From NCBI GenBank assembly GCA_023251075.1, contig JAHEZM010000004.1, forward strand, positions 124,001 through 188,000: a stretch of 64,000 nucleotides of DNA. The letters run 5' to 3'. The stretch comes from Flavobacteriales bacterium (GTDB taxonomy: Bacteria; Bacteroidota; Bacteroidia; Flavobacteriales_C; GCA-002722245). Positions 9,340-18,709 of this stretch are shown piece by piece (positions within the stretch are counted from its first letter, which is position 1; each line of letters opens with the position of its first letter). The notes under the pieces were generated by a model that saw only the letters and a program-made list of their open reading frames with translations, did not search any database and was not told where the DNA came from. The position numbers were made by a program, and so were the translations under genes.

Positions 9340-10194
9340 ATGCTTAAAAATTATTTTTCTTGTGTTATAGCCATTATGATGGGTCATTTCACATTCGCTC
9401 AAGTAAATTTTTCTATTATGGCAGGCGGTGGTTTACCTCAAAAAACGTTAAGAGAATTGGGGTATCCAAAGTCGGGTGGAGGATTGGGAATGTCGTTGAG
9501 TTACAATACTTCTAAAGCTTCTTTAATAGGTTTAGAGTTCGGCTGGCAAACATATTATAGTTCCTTAGGCTCTAAAACTTACACTTTTGGTGCAGATAAA
9601 GATGAATTGTATCATCAGGCATGGATGAATAATGCTACTTCAAGATTGGTTTTTAAACTAGGTGTTATTAATCCGTATGTGGGGTATGGTGCTGGATTTC
9701 TTTCTACTTCGGTTAAAGAATCGGTGAGTAATGATTGTGCCGATTGCGGAGCGGTGAATCATACTCTTAGAAATGTACTTACCTATAATCAGAATTTTTC
9801 AGGTGGTTTATTAATTCGACTGGCACCCGGTGTAAATCTTGATTTGTCTACGAATTATTTACTGGGGGGAAAAACAAAATTTATTGATTTCAGTAAAGTA
9901 AATCAAACAGCGGATTATATATATTTTGATTACAAAGAATCGAAAGTATTTGATTACTTAACCTTTAATATCGGTGTGTCGATGACTTTTGATGAAATGA
10001 AATCTTCTGGTGGTGCTAATTCCACTCAATCTCCCACTACAGAATCTTCTGGTTCAGATTCTAATGATCAAAACAATACAGGAGTATCTCCCTATAAGAA
10101 AGAAGAAAAATGTACCCCCGAGAAAAAACCAAAAAGTCATGTGAGGGAAGGAACACCAACTACCACTCCTACCAGAGAATCAAAAACAGAGTAG
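9340..10194 (+). CDS. Outer-membrane beta-barrel protein with polar C-terminal tail
   Basis: I chose the ATG at 9340 because it starts a signal peptide (MLKNYFSC...GHFTFAQ). The body has alternating hydrophobic/polar beta strands, such as YVGYGAGFLSTSV and LTFNIGVSMTF, as in OmpA-like barrels of Bacteroidota. The last 60 residues or so are rich in Ser, Thr, Asn, Lys and Glu and cannot be a membrane strand. This is odd because barrels normally end with an aromatic strand. The function is unknown. The 347-base gap upstream is shared with the divergent phosphatase gene and is AT-rich, with a short GTGGCA/TGCCAC hairpin near 9290. Confidence 0.7.
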   Translation: MLKNYFSCVIAIMMGHFTFAQVNFSIMAGGGLPQKTLRELGYPKSGGGLGMSLSYNTSKASLIGLEFGWQTYYSSLGSKTYTFGADKDELYHQAWMNNATSRLVFKLGVINPYVGYGAGFLSTSVKESVSNDCADCGAVNHTLRNVLTYNQNFSGGLLIRLAPGVNLDLSTNYLLGGKTKFIDFSKVNQTADYIYFDYKESKVFDYLTFNIGVSMTFDEMKSSGGANSTQSPTTESSGSDSNDQNNTGVSPYKKEEKCTPEKKPKSHVREGTPTTTPTRESKTE

Positions 10195-10202
10195 TTTAAC
10201 AA

Positions 10203-12704
10203 TTACATCTTAACGATTTTGAAGTTGCTTTTTAATGTTTTGTTCTCTGTGGCAATAAAATAAATACCCTGATTTAGATTAGAAAAATCAATAGCGTTTG
10301 CATTGTTGTATTGTTCAATAAATTTACCATTCAAATCATATAATGTAATTTTTTCAATGGTTTGCGAAAAGCTCAATTGATTACTTACAGGATTTGGGTA
10401 GTATTGTAATTCAGTTGAAGTGCTAAGCATTTGTATTGAAGTTGAAATCAAACAGAAATTGTCATTGTAGGGAGAGGTGTAATCAAGTACTGTTTTATTC
10501 AGCAGTTCTGTTTGCTGATCCTCGTCGTTTATTGCAAAATAATCAGTGGGAGCTAGGTAAGGGCAAGCCCCTAAATCATTATAATACTGAGGAAATCCAA
10601 TAGGATTGGCATTCCATATTTGAGATTTAACCGAGTACAATCGACCATTGTATGAAAATTGATCACCTATTTTATATATGGTTGCGCCATTCCACGGAGT
10701 ATACTGAGAACATGATATTTTGAAAGCATTACTTATAGAAAAATCGTAACATTTATCGGCTTGCAAACAAAATTCTTGTACAGAGAACCCTCCTTCAGAT
10801 TTAGCTGCTGTAAGATTGCTGCTTACAATAATGTTGTTGTTTTCTTGAATGGTCCATGCCATTGATGCTGTATTCAAAGAGGCTTCGGAGATTTTAAATG
10901 AGATCAGGCTTCCAAAGTTTTTAGAAAAAGGAAAGTTCAGTAAATCATTTAAATTTTCTTCATCAGCAACCCCATTCGGATTACTTACTCTTGCTGATAC
11001 TATATTATTCCCCTGATTGATCAAGGTAATGTTGTTTGCGTAAATAGTTGCTTTGCCACCGGTAAGCAACAAGGTATTGTAATTGATGGTTTCCACTACA
11101 ACGTTATCGAATAAAATCTCGAGAGTAACCTGTTGGATGGTTTCTATACCTACGTTTGCAATTTCGATTACGGGATCAATACTATTACCACATCCCACGT
11201 TACTTATTCCGCTAATTTTACTTACAGCCATATCGTATTGTTTGGGCTGCATTCCTTCTACGGTACCCGAAATAGTGTAGGGTCCCATTGAATTGTAATC
11301 ACTCCAGCCTGTTAATGGATCTCCCGTACCTACACCATCTATTTTAAGATAATAGGTTTCTCCTCCATTGATAGAAGTAGTGAAAGTAACACCGTTGATA
11401 ATATTAACGTGTCCGGTACCTTTGGTGCTTACTAAATTGTTCTGACTGTCGTATAATTTTATCTCCACATCTAAATTTGTTTTTGATGTACCTGCGCTTG
11501 GTTTAATAGTTAAGTTTAAATTCCCTCCAGCCATACTTTGTATTTTGAATACATCAATATCGTTGCGGTTTCCAATGAGTCCGAAATTTGAGGCGGCATC
11601 AATAATGCCCACACCGGCATTGATGCTGTAATTAAGTGCTGATGCCAATGTATTGTTATCGGCATGATCATCATTTTTATAGGGAACAAAAGTGGAGATG
11701 ATTTGTAAATCGTCTTCCGTATTGGTAGCAGTAGCGTATTCTCCCATGCTAAACTGACTTACATTTCTTCCGTAGCCTGTTCCCATAATAGGGCCCCAGT
11801 CGTTGTGCCCGCTGTAATATGCATTGCCCGCGTTGCCATCGTGCGATAAACCTACGGTGTGCCCTAATTCATGTGAGCCTGCTTCCGCCATGTCGAAAGA
11901 ATATCCAAAGCGATCCACAAAAACCCAGCATGGTGTTTCATTGCCAAAAGAAAAACTAGTTACAAAGGCCACTCCACCTGCGTTGGGATACCAGGAGGAA
12001 GTAACGGTGAATACCACTCTCATTTTCTGACCTAGTGGAGCTGATAAAAACGCCGATTCATCGGTGGTTACATTTACGGTATAAGGCGCATAATCTTCAG
12101 CAATTATATTCCATATTTCAGCGATTTGTTGATTGCTCAATCCAGAGGATTGTGCAGTGAGAGAATTCCCTCCATTCCATCCGGTGCCAGAGGGTAGGTT
12201 GTATCCGTCGAAATCTAAATACATTACGTAGTTGGAACCTGGTAAACTGTTTAAAATAGGAGGGATTTCCTGAGATCCTCCTAATACAATTTTTTCATTT
12301 TTATTAAAGCTTGCTCCTTTGTGTCCGTTGTAATTGGTACATAATAATTTATCAACAGAAATTTTATTGAGAACAACTTCATTTTTTTCATTGGTACTGT
12401 ATTGGTAAGCCTCATTGTTAGCGACAGATAAAATAATAAATCCTTCAATTTTATTGTCTTGTTTACATATAAAATACTGTGAATCCTTATAGCCCTCAAT
12501 AGTTCCTGAACTCTTGTTGTTGTCGTTGTAATTTTCAATTGTTTTATAAGTAGTAAGATCATTTATTTGAATACTTTTTATTCCCGATAAAAAAGATTGT
12601 TGTACGCTAACAACCGTTCCAACTTTAAATTCATTTCCCACCGATACTCCTGCGTGTAAAGATGCTCCGCCAACTAATAATAGAAATAGTAGTTTAATTT
12701 TCAT
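10203..12704 (-). CDS. Large secreted metzincin protease with CARDB and chitin-binding-like modules, T9SS type A
   Basis: The start at 12704 gives a signal peptide (MKIKLLFLLLVGGASLHA); an in-frame ATG 41 codons upstream gives a non-signal leader. The order is propeptide, then a catalytic domain with HELGHTVGLSHD (His278, Glu279, His282, His288) and Met-turn GPIMG, then a pre-peptidase C-terminal-like domain (NDIDVFKIQS). A CARDB-like domain follows (MAVSKISGISNVG onward, about residues 500-620). Next is a CBM5/12-like module with WNGATIYKIGDQFSYNGRLY, and finally a sorting domain (YYPNPVSNQLSF to NFKIVKM). It is a longer relative of the protease at 5342-7066. The sugar-binding module suggests action at chitin or another insoluble glycan. 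Confidence 0.86.
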   Translation of the reverse strand: MKIKLLFLLLVGGASLHAGVSVGNEFKVGTVVSVQQSFLSGIKSIQINDLTTYKTIENYNDNNKSSGTIEGYKDSQYFICKQDNKIEGFIILSVANNEAYQYSTNEKNEVVLNKISVDKLLCTNYNGHKGASFNKNEKIVLGGSQEIPPILNSLPGSNYVMYLDFDGYNLPSGTGWNGGNSLTAQSSGLSNQQIAEIWNIIAEDYAPYTVNVTTDESAFLSAPLGQKMRVVFTVTSSWYPNAGGVAFVTSFSFGNETPCWVFVDRFGYSFDMAEAGSHELGHTVGLSHDGNAGNAYYSGHNDWGPIMGTGYGRNVSQFSMGEYATATNTEDDLQIISTFVPYKNDDHADNNTLASALNYSINAGVGIIDAASNFGLIGNRNDIDVFKIQSMAGGNLNLTIKPSAGTSKTNLDVEIKLYDSQNNLVSTKGTGHVNIINGVTFTTSINGGETYYLKIDGVGTGDPLTGWSDYNSMGPYTISGTVEGMQPKQYDMAVSKISGISNVGCGNSIDPVIEIANVGIETIQQVTLEILFDNVVVETINYNTLLLTGGKATIYANNITLINQGNNIVSARVSNPNGVADEENLNDLLNFPFSKNFGSLISFKISEASLNTASMAWTIQENNNIIVSSNLTAAKSEGGFSVQEFCLQADKCYDFSISNAFKISCSQYTPWNGATIYKIGDQFSYNGRLYSVKSQIWNANPIGFPQYYNDLGACPYLAPTDYFAINDEDQQTELLNKTVLDYTSPYNDNFCLISTSIQMLSTSTELQYYPNPVSNQLSFSQTIEKITLYDLNGKFIEQYNNANAIDFSNLNQGIYFIATENKTLKSNFKIVKM

Positions 12705-12943
12705 AAAGGAAAGATTAAGTGGTTTCGCTAAACATAGGGTATTAAACCTTTCTTTTAAAAACAAAAAAATGAAATAATCATCAAGTGGTTTAAGTGATTT
12801 TTTTATGCTTCTTTTTTTGCCATTCATAGTTCATAATTGTGCTTGAGATTTTGGTGATTTGAAAAACCACATAGAAAGAATAGCACAAATTGATCATAGA
12901 AATTTTGCTGCTGTTCACCTAACATTGAAAATGAAAAAATGAA

Positions 12944-12979
12944 ATTGCTTCATCCGTGGGGGTATACGGATGAAGCAAT
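12944..12979. repeat. REP-like palindrome
   Basis: Perfect 14-bp arms (ATTGCTTCATCCGT and its complement) enclose an 8-base loop. The arms share the ATGAAGCAAT end with the repeats at 24565-24598 and 40892-41035. It lies in the 365-base gap 12705-13069, where I see no gene. Confidence 0.75.
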
Positions 12980-13069
12980 GATGTGTACTGGGGTTGAGTT
13001 TATGCTGTTTTGGACAGTATTAAAAATTAATTCGCTATAGTCAGTGTCTCTCAAAACTTAAAACAGACT

Positions 13070-14386
13070 CTAGTCTTTTACAAAACTTTTTATACTTGTT
13101 CCTTCCTGGCTGAGGATTTTAATATAGTAAGTTCCTTTTGCAAAAGAAGCTGTTTCAACAGATATGTTGTTTGATTGGTTATTGCCATTAATATTAATGA
13201 TTTCTCTTCCCATTACATCAATCACTTGACAAGATATGATTTTAGATGAGCCTGAAACATATAACTTATCTGTAGCGGGGTTAGGGAAAAGTGTAAAACT
13301 TAGCGAAGGATTATTTTTTTCAATGGCAGTAATAATGGCACCAATATTTATTTTTCTAACAATATAGTTTGTAGCATCAACAACAAATAAGTTATCCAGG
13401 CTATCTAATCCAATAAATGAGGGAGAAGTGAATGTTGCGGTTTGTTCATTACCATCAGCTTTTCCTTGGGTTGCGCTTCCTGCTAGTGTACTAACTTTGT
13501 TATCAGAAGATATGTATCGAATGCTTGCTCCAAAAGTTCCTCCTTCAGAAACAAATAACCCTGTGTTTTTTCTTACGATACTTTGTGGGTACTGAAATCT
13601 GGCATCGCTTAGGTTTCCGTCCACATAGTTCCAGTCCATTAGATTGCCGGCATACACATTATCTATATTGTTTGATATTTTATGTATGAAGGGTTGGTCT
13701 TGATCTGAGTAATAAATATCACCATTGTTGTCAGCAACAATTTTAGAAGACCATCCACAATATGGCGCACCGCCCATATTTCCGGAATTGTTGGTGATAT
13801 TTTGTATTGTTGTTACTGTTCCGTCACTAATCTTAATTTTTCGAATTTTGTAACTATTAGTAACATATAAATATTGAGAGTTTTGGTCTCTGGTAATCGA
13901 ATTAAATGAGTCAAAGCTTGCGTTTGTACCTTGCCCATCTGTAGTACCAGAAACTCCATTGCCTGCAAAAGTTGTTACAACACCTGCAGGAGTAATTTTT
14001 CTTATTAAGTAGTTGCCTTCATCAGCAACATAAATGTTACCAGTCATATCAATCGCTAAATCCTGGGGATTATTAAATCTTGCATTTGTTCCTGTGGCGT
14101 TGGTACTTCCACTTTGGTATGAGCCCGCAAAAGTAGTAACGACTCCATTTTTAGTGATTTTTCGTATACAATTACTATCCACCACATAAATATTATCTCC
14201 AAGAGGTTCGGCAACAATACCTCCAAGTTTAGAGAAACTTGCGTTTGCTCCCGATCCATTCGCTGTACCCTTTGTTCCACTACCGGCTAAAGTGGTAACA
14301 GTAGCATTGAACACATAATTAATTTGTGTAAAAGCATTGATGGAAACAATTAAACCTCCGGCAATTAATAATAATCTTTTTTTCAT
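13070..14386 (-). CDS. Secreted NHL-repeat beta-propeller protein, T9SS type A
   Basis: The start at 14386 begins a signal peptide (MKKRLLLIAGGLIVSINAFTQ); a longer reading would add 58 low-complexity residues. The body has about six repeats of the type VTTFAGN...G..G.N.A.F..P..I..D..GN.YVAD...IRKI, which are NHL repeats forming a beta-propeller. Each repeat contains the phrase TLAGS or TFAGN. A type A sorting domain ends the protein (LFPNPATDKLYVSG to KSFVKD). The role is unknown; such proteins bind ligands or other proteins at the surface. Confidence 0.83.
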   Translation of the reverse strand: MKKRLLLIAGGLIVSINAFTQINYVFNATVTTLAGSGTKGTANGSGANASFSKLGGIVAEPLGDNIYVVDSNCIRKITKNGVVTTFAGSYQSGSTNATGTNARFNNPQDLAIDMTGNIYVADEGNYLIRKITPAGVVTTFAGNGVSGTTDGQGTNASFDSFNSITRDQNSQYLYVTNSYKIRKIKISDGTVTTIQNITNNSGNMGGAPYCGWSSKIVADNNGDIYYSDQDQPFIHKISNNIDNVYAGNLMDWNYVDGNLSDARFQYPQSIVRKNTGLFVSEGGTFGASIRYISSDNKVSTLAGSATQGKADGNEQTATFTSPSFIGLDSLDNLFVVDATNYIVRKINIGAIITAIEKNNPSLSFTLFPNPATDKLYVSGSSKIISCQVIDVMGREIININGNNQSNNISVETASFAKGTYYIKILSQEGTSIKSFVKD

Positions 14387-14598
14387 AATTTTTTTTATAA
14401 GTATATCGCAAGTTATTTTCGTTTTATGCGAAAGAAAAAATAAAAAGACTGGATTATCACTAAGTGACGATACAAGAAAAATCGCCTTGTTTTTGCTAGG
14501 GAAAAATGAAGTCTTTGCTTTTTTGAAAAGAAAGAAAAAGGCAAAAAATTGTAGGGGCAAGAAAATCCACGATCGAGTCGTGCGTTATTTAGTAGGTG

Positions 14599-16014
14599 TT
14601 AAATAAGCTCTAATTTAACCACTGATTCCGTATGGTGCGTGTGAGGAAAGAGATCGACCGTTTGAACTCTTGTTACTCTATATTTACTGCTCATTAACTG
14701 TAAATCTCGTGCTTGAGTTGCAGCGTTACAACTCACATATACCACTACTTTGGGTTCGGCTTCTAGGATGCGGTTAATTACATCTTCGTGCATACCTGCG
14801 CGAGGTGGGTCAGTGATAATAATATCGGGTTTGCCATGTTCGGTAATGAAAGAAGAAGTGAGTACATCTTTCATATCACCTGCAAAGAAAATAGTATTTT
14901 CAATTCCGTTGATTTGAGAATTTACTACGGCATCTTCAATGGCTTCAGGAACATATTCTACGCCCACTACTTTTTTGGCTTGATGCGCTATAAAGTTGGC
15001 GATGGTTCCTGTTCCGGTGTATAAATCGTAAACGATGTCGTCTTTTTTTATAGCTGCAAAATCGCGTGTAATTTTATATAATTCCAATGCTTGTTCGCTA
15101 TTGGTTTGAAAGAAAGATTTGGGGCCGATTTTAAATTTTATTCCTTCAAAAATTTCTATGATGTGATCTTTTCCGCTGTAGCAAACTATTTCCTGATCGG
15201 CAATAGTGTCGTTGTTTTTTTCGTTGATCACATACAATAACGAAGTGATTTCAGGAAAAGAAATTTTTAGGTGTTCCATCAACGCATTTATTTTTTCAAT
15301 ATCAGGTTCAAAAAAAGTGAGTATCACCATTAATTCTCCTTGCATCGTATTGCGAATAATTAAGGTGCGCAATAAACCTACATGCTCACGAATATTGAAA
15401 AAAGAATAGTTGTTTTTGTAAGCGAAATCTCGAATACTATTTCTTATGGCATTCGATGGTTCGGGCTGTAACCAACATTTTTCTACATCTACTACTTTAT
15501 CGAATCTTCCGGGAACGTGAAATCCTAATCCCCGCAAATCACTGTTTTGTTCACCATCCATTTCGCCAGGGTATAGCCAACGCAAATGACTAAATGTAAA
15601 TTCTAATTTATTGCGGTAAAAATCAGTTTTTTCGGAAGCCAATATTCTGGGGGCTTCAGGCAATTCAATTTTTCCTATTCGCGTGAGTTGATCACTAACT
15701 TGTTGTTGTTTGAAATTTAGTTGATGCTCATATCCCATGTGTTGCCATTTGCAACCACCACATACACCAAAATATTTACAAAAAGATTCGGTGCGTTTAT
15801 CAGAGAAAGAATGTGTTTTTACAATTCTTCCTTCCATGAAAGATTTTTTCTTTTTGGTTACTTGTACATCCACCACGTCGCCCGGAACCCCACCTGTAAT
15901 AAATACTGCCAGTTCATTGAACTTTGCGAAAGTATTGCCCTTATCGGCAATATCTAATATTGTAATGTTTTCCAAAAGCGGATAGTTGTTCTTGAATTTG
16001 TGTTTATGAGCCAT
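14599..16014 (-). CDS. rlmD: 23S rRNA (uracil-5-)-methyltransferase, RlmD/RumA family
   Basis: The 471-residue protein has a TRAM-like N-terminal domain (about 10-75). Next come four iron-sulfur cysteines, in CKYFGVCGGCKW and an earlier or later Cys. The C-terminal SAM-dependent methyltransferase domain has YDLYTGTGTIANF, DPPRAG and the catalytic-cysteine motif YVSCNAATQARDL. This family makes 5-methyluridine in 23S rRNA or tRNA, and the exact target cannot be read from sequence. It is divergent from the acylphosphatase gene. Confidence 0.9.
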   Translation of the reverse strand: MAHKHKFKNNYPLLENITILDIADKGNTFAKFNELAVFITGGVPGDVVDVQVTKKKKSFMEGRIVKTHSFSDKRTESFCKYFGVCGGCKWQHMGYEHQLNFKQQQVSDQLTRIGKIELPEAPRILASEKTDFYRNKLEFTFSHLRWLYPGEMDGEQNSDLRGLGFHVPGRFDKVVDVEKCWLQPEPSNAIRNSIRDFAYKNNYSFFNIREHVGLLRTLIIRNTMQGELMVILTFFEPDIEKINALMEHLKISFPEITSLLYVINEKNNDTIADQEIVCYSGKDHIIEIFEGIKFKIGPKSFFQTNSEQALELYKITRDFAAIKKDDIVYDLYTGTGTIANFIAHQAKKVVGVEYVPEAIEDAVVNSQINGIENTIFFAGDMKDVLTSSFITEHGKPDIIITDPPRAGMHEDVINRILEAEPKVVVYVSCNAATQARDLQLMSSKYRVTRVQTVDLFPHTHHTESVVKLELI

Positions 16015-16140
16015 GGGGCAAAAATAAGTTTAAAAGTTCAATTGTTGTGGTTAAAAAAATCTATATTCTTAATATTCTCCTCCTTGTTTGTTGTACAGCA
16101 AATTTCCTTAACTTCAAACCCGAAACAGGAAACTATCAAC

Positions 16141-16416
16141 ATGAATATTAATGTAACAGTATCGGTACAAGGAAAAGTACAGGGGGTGGGCTATCGCAAT
16201 TTTGTGTTGATGGCTGCTAACATATGTGGAGTGAGAGGTTGGGTGCGCAATGAATTGGATGGAACCGTTACGGCTGAATTGGAAGGTACCCAGGCTTTGG
16301 TAGATGAAATGATTGAGAAATGTTATCAGGGACCAATGTTCTCCAAGGTGACTAAAATAGATGTTCGACAAGGAGAAATAAAGAACTTTAAACATTTTGA
16401 AGTGATTCGTTTATGA
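16141..16416 (+). CDS. Acylphosphatase
   Basis: The 91-residue protein has the family signature GKVQGVGYRNFV, with the catalytic Arg in GYR, and GWVRNELDGTV with the conserved Asn. Acylphosphatases hydrolyse carboxyl-phosphate bonds such as that of acetyl phosphate. I set the start at the ATG at 16141, which gives the usual family length. A reading from 16000 would add 47 residues unlike the family. The stop overlaps the CutA start by 4 bases. Confidence 0.93.
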   Translation: MNINVTVSVQGKVQGVGYRNFVLMAANICGVRGWVRNELDGTVTAELEGTQALVDEMIEKCYQGPMFSKVTKIDVRQGEIKNFKHFEVIRL

Positions 16417-16730
16417 GCGAATTTCAAATGGTATATATTGTATGTTCTGCAGAAAGCGAAGCAATATTAATTGCAGAAAATTTAGTGAAAGAAAGATTAG
16501 TTGCCTGTGCTAATATTTTTCCGTCTATTCAATCTTTTTATTGGTGGGAAGGCAAAGTGCAAAAGGGAAAAGAAGTAGCTCTTTTTCTGAAATCAAAATC
16601 AAATCATTTCGAAGCCATACAAAAAAGAGTAAAAGAATTGCATAGTTATGAAGTGCCTTGTATCGTTGCTTTACCTATTCAAAATGGTGAAAAAAATTAT
16701 TTAAGTTGGATTGAAAAGGAAAGTCTATGA
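16413..16730 (+). CDS. cutA: CutA divalent-cation tolerance family protein
   Basis: The 105 residues match the CutA1 fold throughout: a short N-terminal strand MVYIVCSAESEA, then LVKERLVACANIFPSIQSFYWWEGKV, and the conserved YEVPCIVALPI near the end. The family forms trimers related to PII proteins and is linked to copper tolerance in E. coli. Its molecular role in Bacteroidota is unclear. It overlaps both neighbours by 4 bases, so the three genes are almost certainly one translationally coupled operon. Confidence 0.93.
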   Translation: MSEFQMVYIVCSAESEAILIAENLVKERLVACANIFPSIQSFYWWEGKVQKGKEVALFLKSKSNHFEAIQKRVKELHSYEVPCIVALPIQNGEKNYLSWIEKESL

Positions 16731-18112
16731 GTTCAATGTTTAACTTTTTCAAACTGCTTTTTATTCTTTTTCCTCTTTCCCTTTTTTCTCAGGATAGTAT
16801 TTTTTTTAAACACAAAATTACAGAAGGTGTTACTCCTAAATCTATTGTGCATAGCGGTGATGGTTTGTTTGCTGCGCAAAATATGATGTACAAACACACC
16901 GTTACTTTTTACGACAGAAATTACCGCAATATTTCAACGGTTCATGACGATGTGGATTTATCGAAATACGATACTTCTAAAATTTCTATGATGAACTGGG
17001 GAGCTCCGGTGGAAGGAACTTTTAGTGACAAAGGAAAATATTATTGGATTACCAATTACCAAATGAATGGTGGAAATTATAACAAACCTGGTTGTGATTT
17101 GTGTTCGGGAAAAAATTACGATAAAAGTTATGTGTACAAAATAAATACCTGGACTTATAAAGTAGAAAAAGCGGTGGAAGTAGGATCGGTACCTAAGTTC
17201 ATTGCGGCCAATGATTTGTTGAAAATTGTAGTAGTATCTAATTGGACCAGTGGTGATGTTACGCTCATCGATTCTTATACCAATAAAGTATTGAAACAAG
17301 TGAGTGTGGGTAAATTCCCTAGAGGTATTGCTGTTTCTCCAACGAAAAAAAAGATTTATGTTTCACTCATGGGAGAACGAAGAATTGCTGTTATAGATGT
17401 ATTGACTTATCAGGTAACGTACATTGAAAATGTGGGAACGGCCTTACGCCATCTTTGCCTCGATGAAGCCAAAGGATTGTTGTACGTATCGATTCAAGAT
17501 GAAAAAAAAGTGGCTAAAATTAATTTGGTTGATAATTCAGTTACTTATGTTGAAGTGGGAAAGGCTCCTCGATCGATGACTCTTACAGCAGATGGTAAGT
17601 TTTTGTATGTGGTGAATTATGGTGAAAATACTTTTTCGAAAATTAAAACCGACAGCTTGAAAGTAACGAACAAAATTAAAACCGCAGCCAATCCTATTGG
17701 TATAGCTGTAGATGAAAAAAAAGGAGAAATTTGGGTAGCTTGCTATGTGGGTGAAATCGATATTTTTCAGGATGCTTCTATAGCAAAAGGTAGAGCATAT
17801 CAAAAGTACGTTTCTGATGTATTGGCAGAGCAAAAAAAAATGATAAAAATAGAAAAGAAGAAAAAAATTAAAGAGGAAAATCAAAATATTGGTGGTGAAT
17901 TGTGGTATGCTGTAGCGGGTGTTTTTAAAGATAAAAATAACGCCATTCGTTTGCGTGATGAATTAATTTCTAAAGGATATTCGGCTGAAATTGTGAATGG
18001 AAAAAATGGAATGAATCAGGTGATTTATGGAAAAGGAACGATGGATCAGGTGATGAATTTAATGGAACAAATCAGAAAAAAAGGTGGTGAGGTTTGGATG
18101 AAGAGGAGGTAG
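16727..18112 (+). CDS. YVTN beta-propeller protein with C-terminal SPOR domain
   Basis: A signal peptide (to about residue 22) is followed by a seven-bladed-type YVTN propeller (about 30-355) with repeats such as VSVGKFPRGIAVSPTKKKIYVS and EVGKAPRSMTLTADGKFLYV. A Lys-rich linker (KKMIKIEKKKKIKEEN) leads to a C-terminal SPOR domain of about 70 residues (WYAVAGVFKDKNNA to GGEVWMKRR). SPOR domains bind peptidoglycan lacking stem peptides. The protein is probably periplasmic and may dock a propeller to the cell wall. It is the last gene of the acylphosphatase-cutA operon. Confidence 0.82.
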   Translation: MSSMFNFFKLLFILFPLSLFSQDSIFFKHKITEGVTPKSIVHSGDGLFAAQNMMYKHTVTFYDRNYRNISTVHDDVDLSKYDTSKISMMNWGAPVEGTFSDKGKYYWITNYQMNGGNYNKPGCDLCSGKNYDKSYVYKINTWTYKVEKAVEVGSVPKFIAANDLLKIVVVSNWTSGDVTLIDSYTNKVLKQVSVGKFPRGIAVSPTKKKIYVSLMGERRIAVIDVLTYQVTYIENVGTALRHLCLDEAKGLLYVSIQDEKKVAKINLVDNSVTYVEVGKAPRSMTLTADGKFLYVVNYGENTFSKIKTDSLKVTNKIKTAANPIGIAVDEKKGEIWVACYVGEIDIFQDASIAKGRAYQKYVSDVLAEQKKMIKIEKKKKIKEENQNIGGELWYAVAGVFKDKNNAIRLRDELISKGYSAEIVNGKNGMNQVIYGKGTMDQVMNLMEQIRKKGGEVWMKRR

Positions 18113-18114
18113 AT

Positions 18115-18705
18115 TTACACCTTATACAATCCACTCTCCATCATCTTATTCAAAATCTCTCTACAAATCCATGCATCAGTTGCGGCATACAAAACCTGTG
18201 GGTGGGTGAGTGGATCTTGTTCCCAATTAGAAGTTTGTTGTGATTTGCTAATTCTACAACCTAGAAAAATACCACTTAAATTTTTGGCTCCTATGTTTTG
18301 AAATCCCAATGAAGCGCATAGATTATTGAGATCAATCATCGACCTTTCTTTAAAAGGAGAGAATTTTCTAAAGTCGGTAAGATCTTGAGAAAGAGCGATA
18401 CCCACCTTTATGATTTTTTTGTTTTCTAATAAATCTACCAATCCTTTTGGAAATCCGGTTTTTTGAGGCTTTACCAAGTAAACTGCATGGGCCGTTGCCA
18501 ATTGAATCAATGCGGTGTAATTGTATTGTCCCTTTTTAAAGCAAGGTTTTGTTTCACTATCAATTCCAACGATAGGTTCCTGAGAAATCTCCTCGAAAGC
18601 TTTTTCTAAATCACTTTTATTATCCAATACCACAACTTTACCACCATAGCTAAACAATGGTAAATTGGTAATTTCTTCCTTGGTAATACTTTTAGCGAAG
18701 TTCAA
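18115..18705 (-). CDS. RNase D-like 3'-5' exonuclease domain protein
   Basis: The 196-residue protein is a single DEDDy exonuclease domain. It has DSE (Asp49, Glu51) in motif I, LSQDLTDF in motif II and YAATDAW (Tyr and Asp) in motif III. There is no HRDC domain, so it is shorter than RNase D and resembles the WRN-exo-like proteins common in Bacteroidota. It may trim RNA or DNA 3' ends. It begins 4 bases after the barrel gene at 18710 on the same strand. Confidence 0.85.
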   Translation of the reverse strand: MNFAKSITKEEITNLPLFSYGGKVVVLDNKSDLEKAFEEISQEPIVGIDSETKPCFKKGQYNYTALIQLATAHAVYLVKPQKTGFPKGLVDLLENKKIIKVGIALSQDLTDFRKFSPFKERSMIDLNNLCASLGFQNIGAKNLSGIFLGCRISKSQQTSNWEQDPLTHPQVLYAATDAWICREILNKMMESGLYKV

Positions 18706-18709
18706 AATT

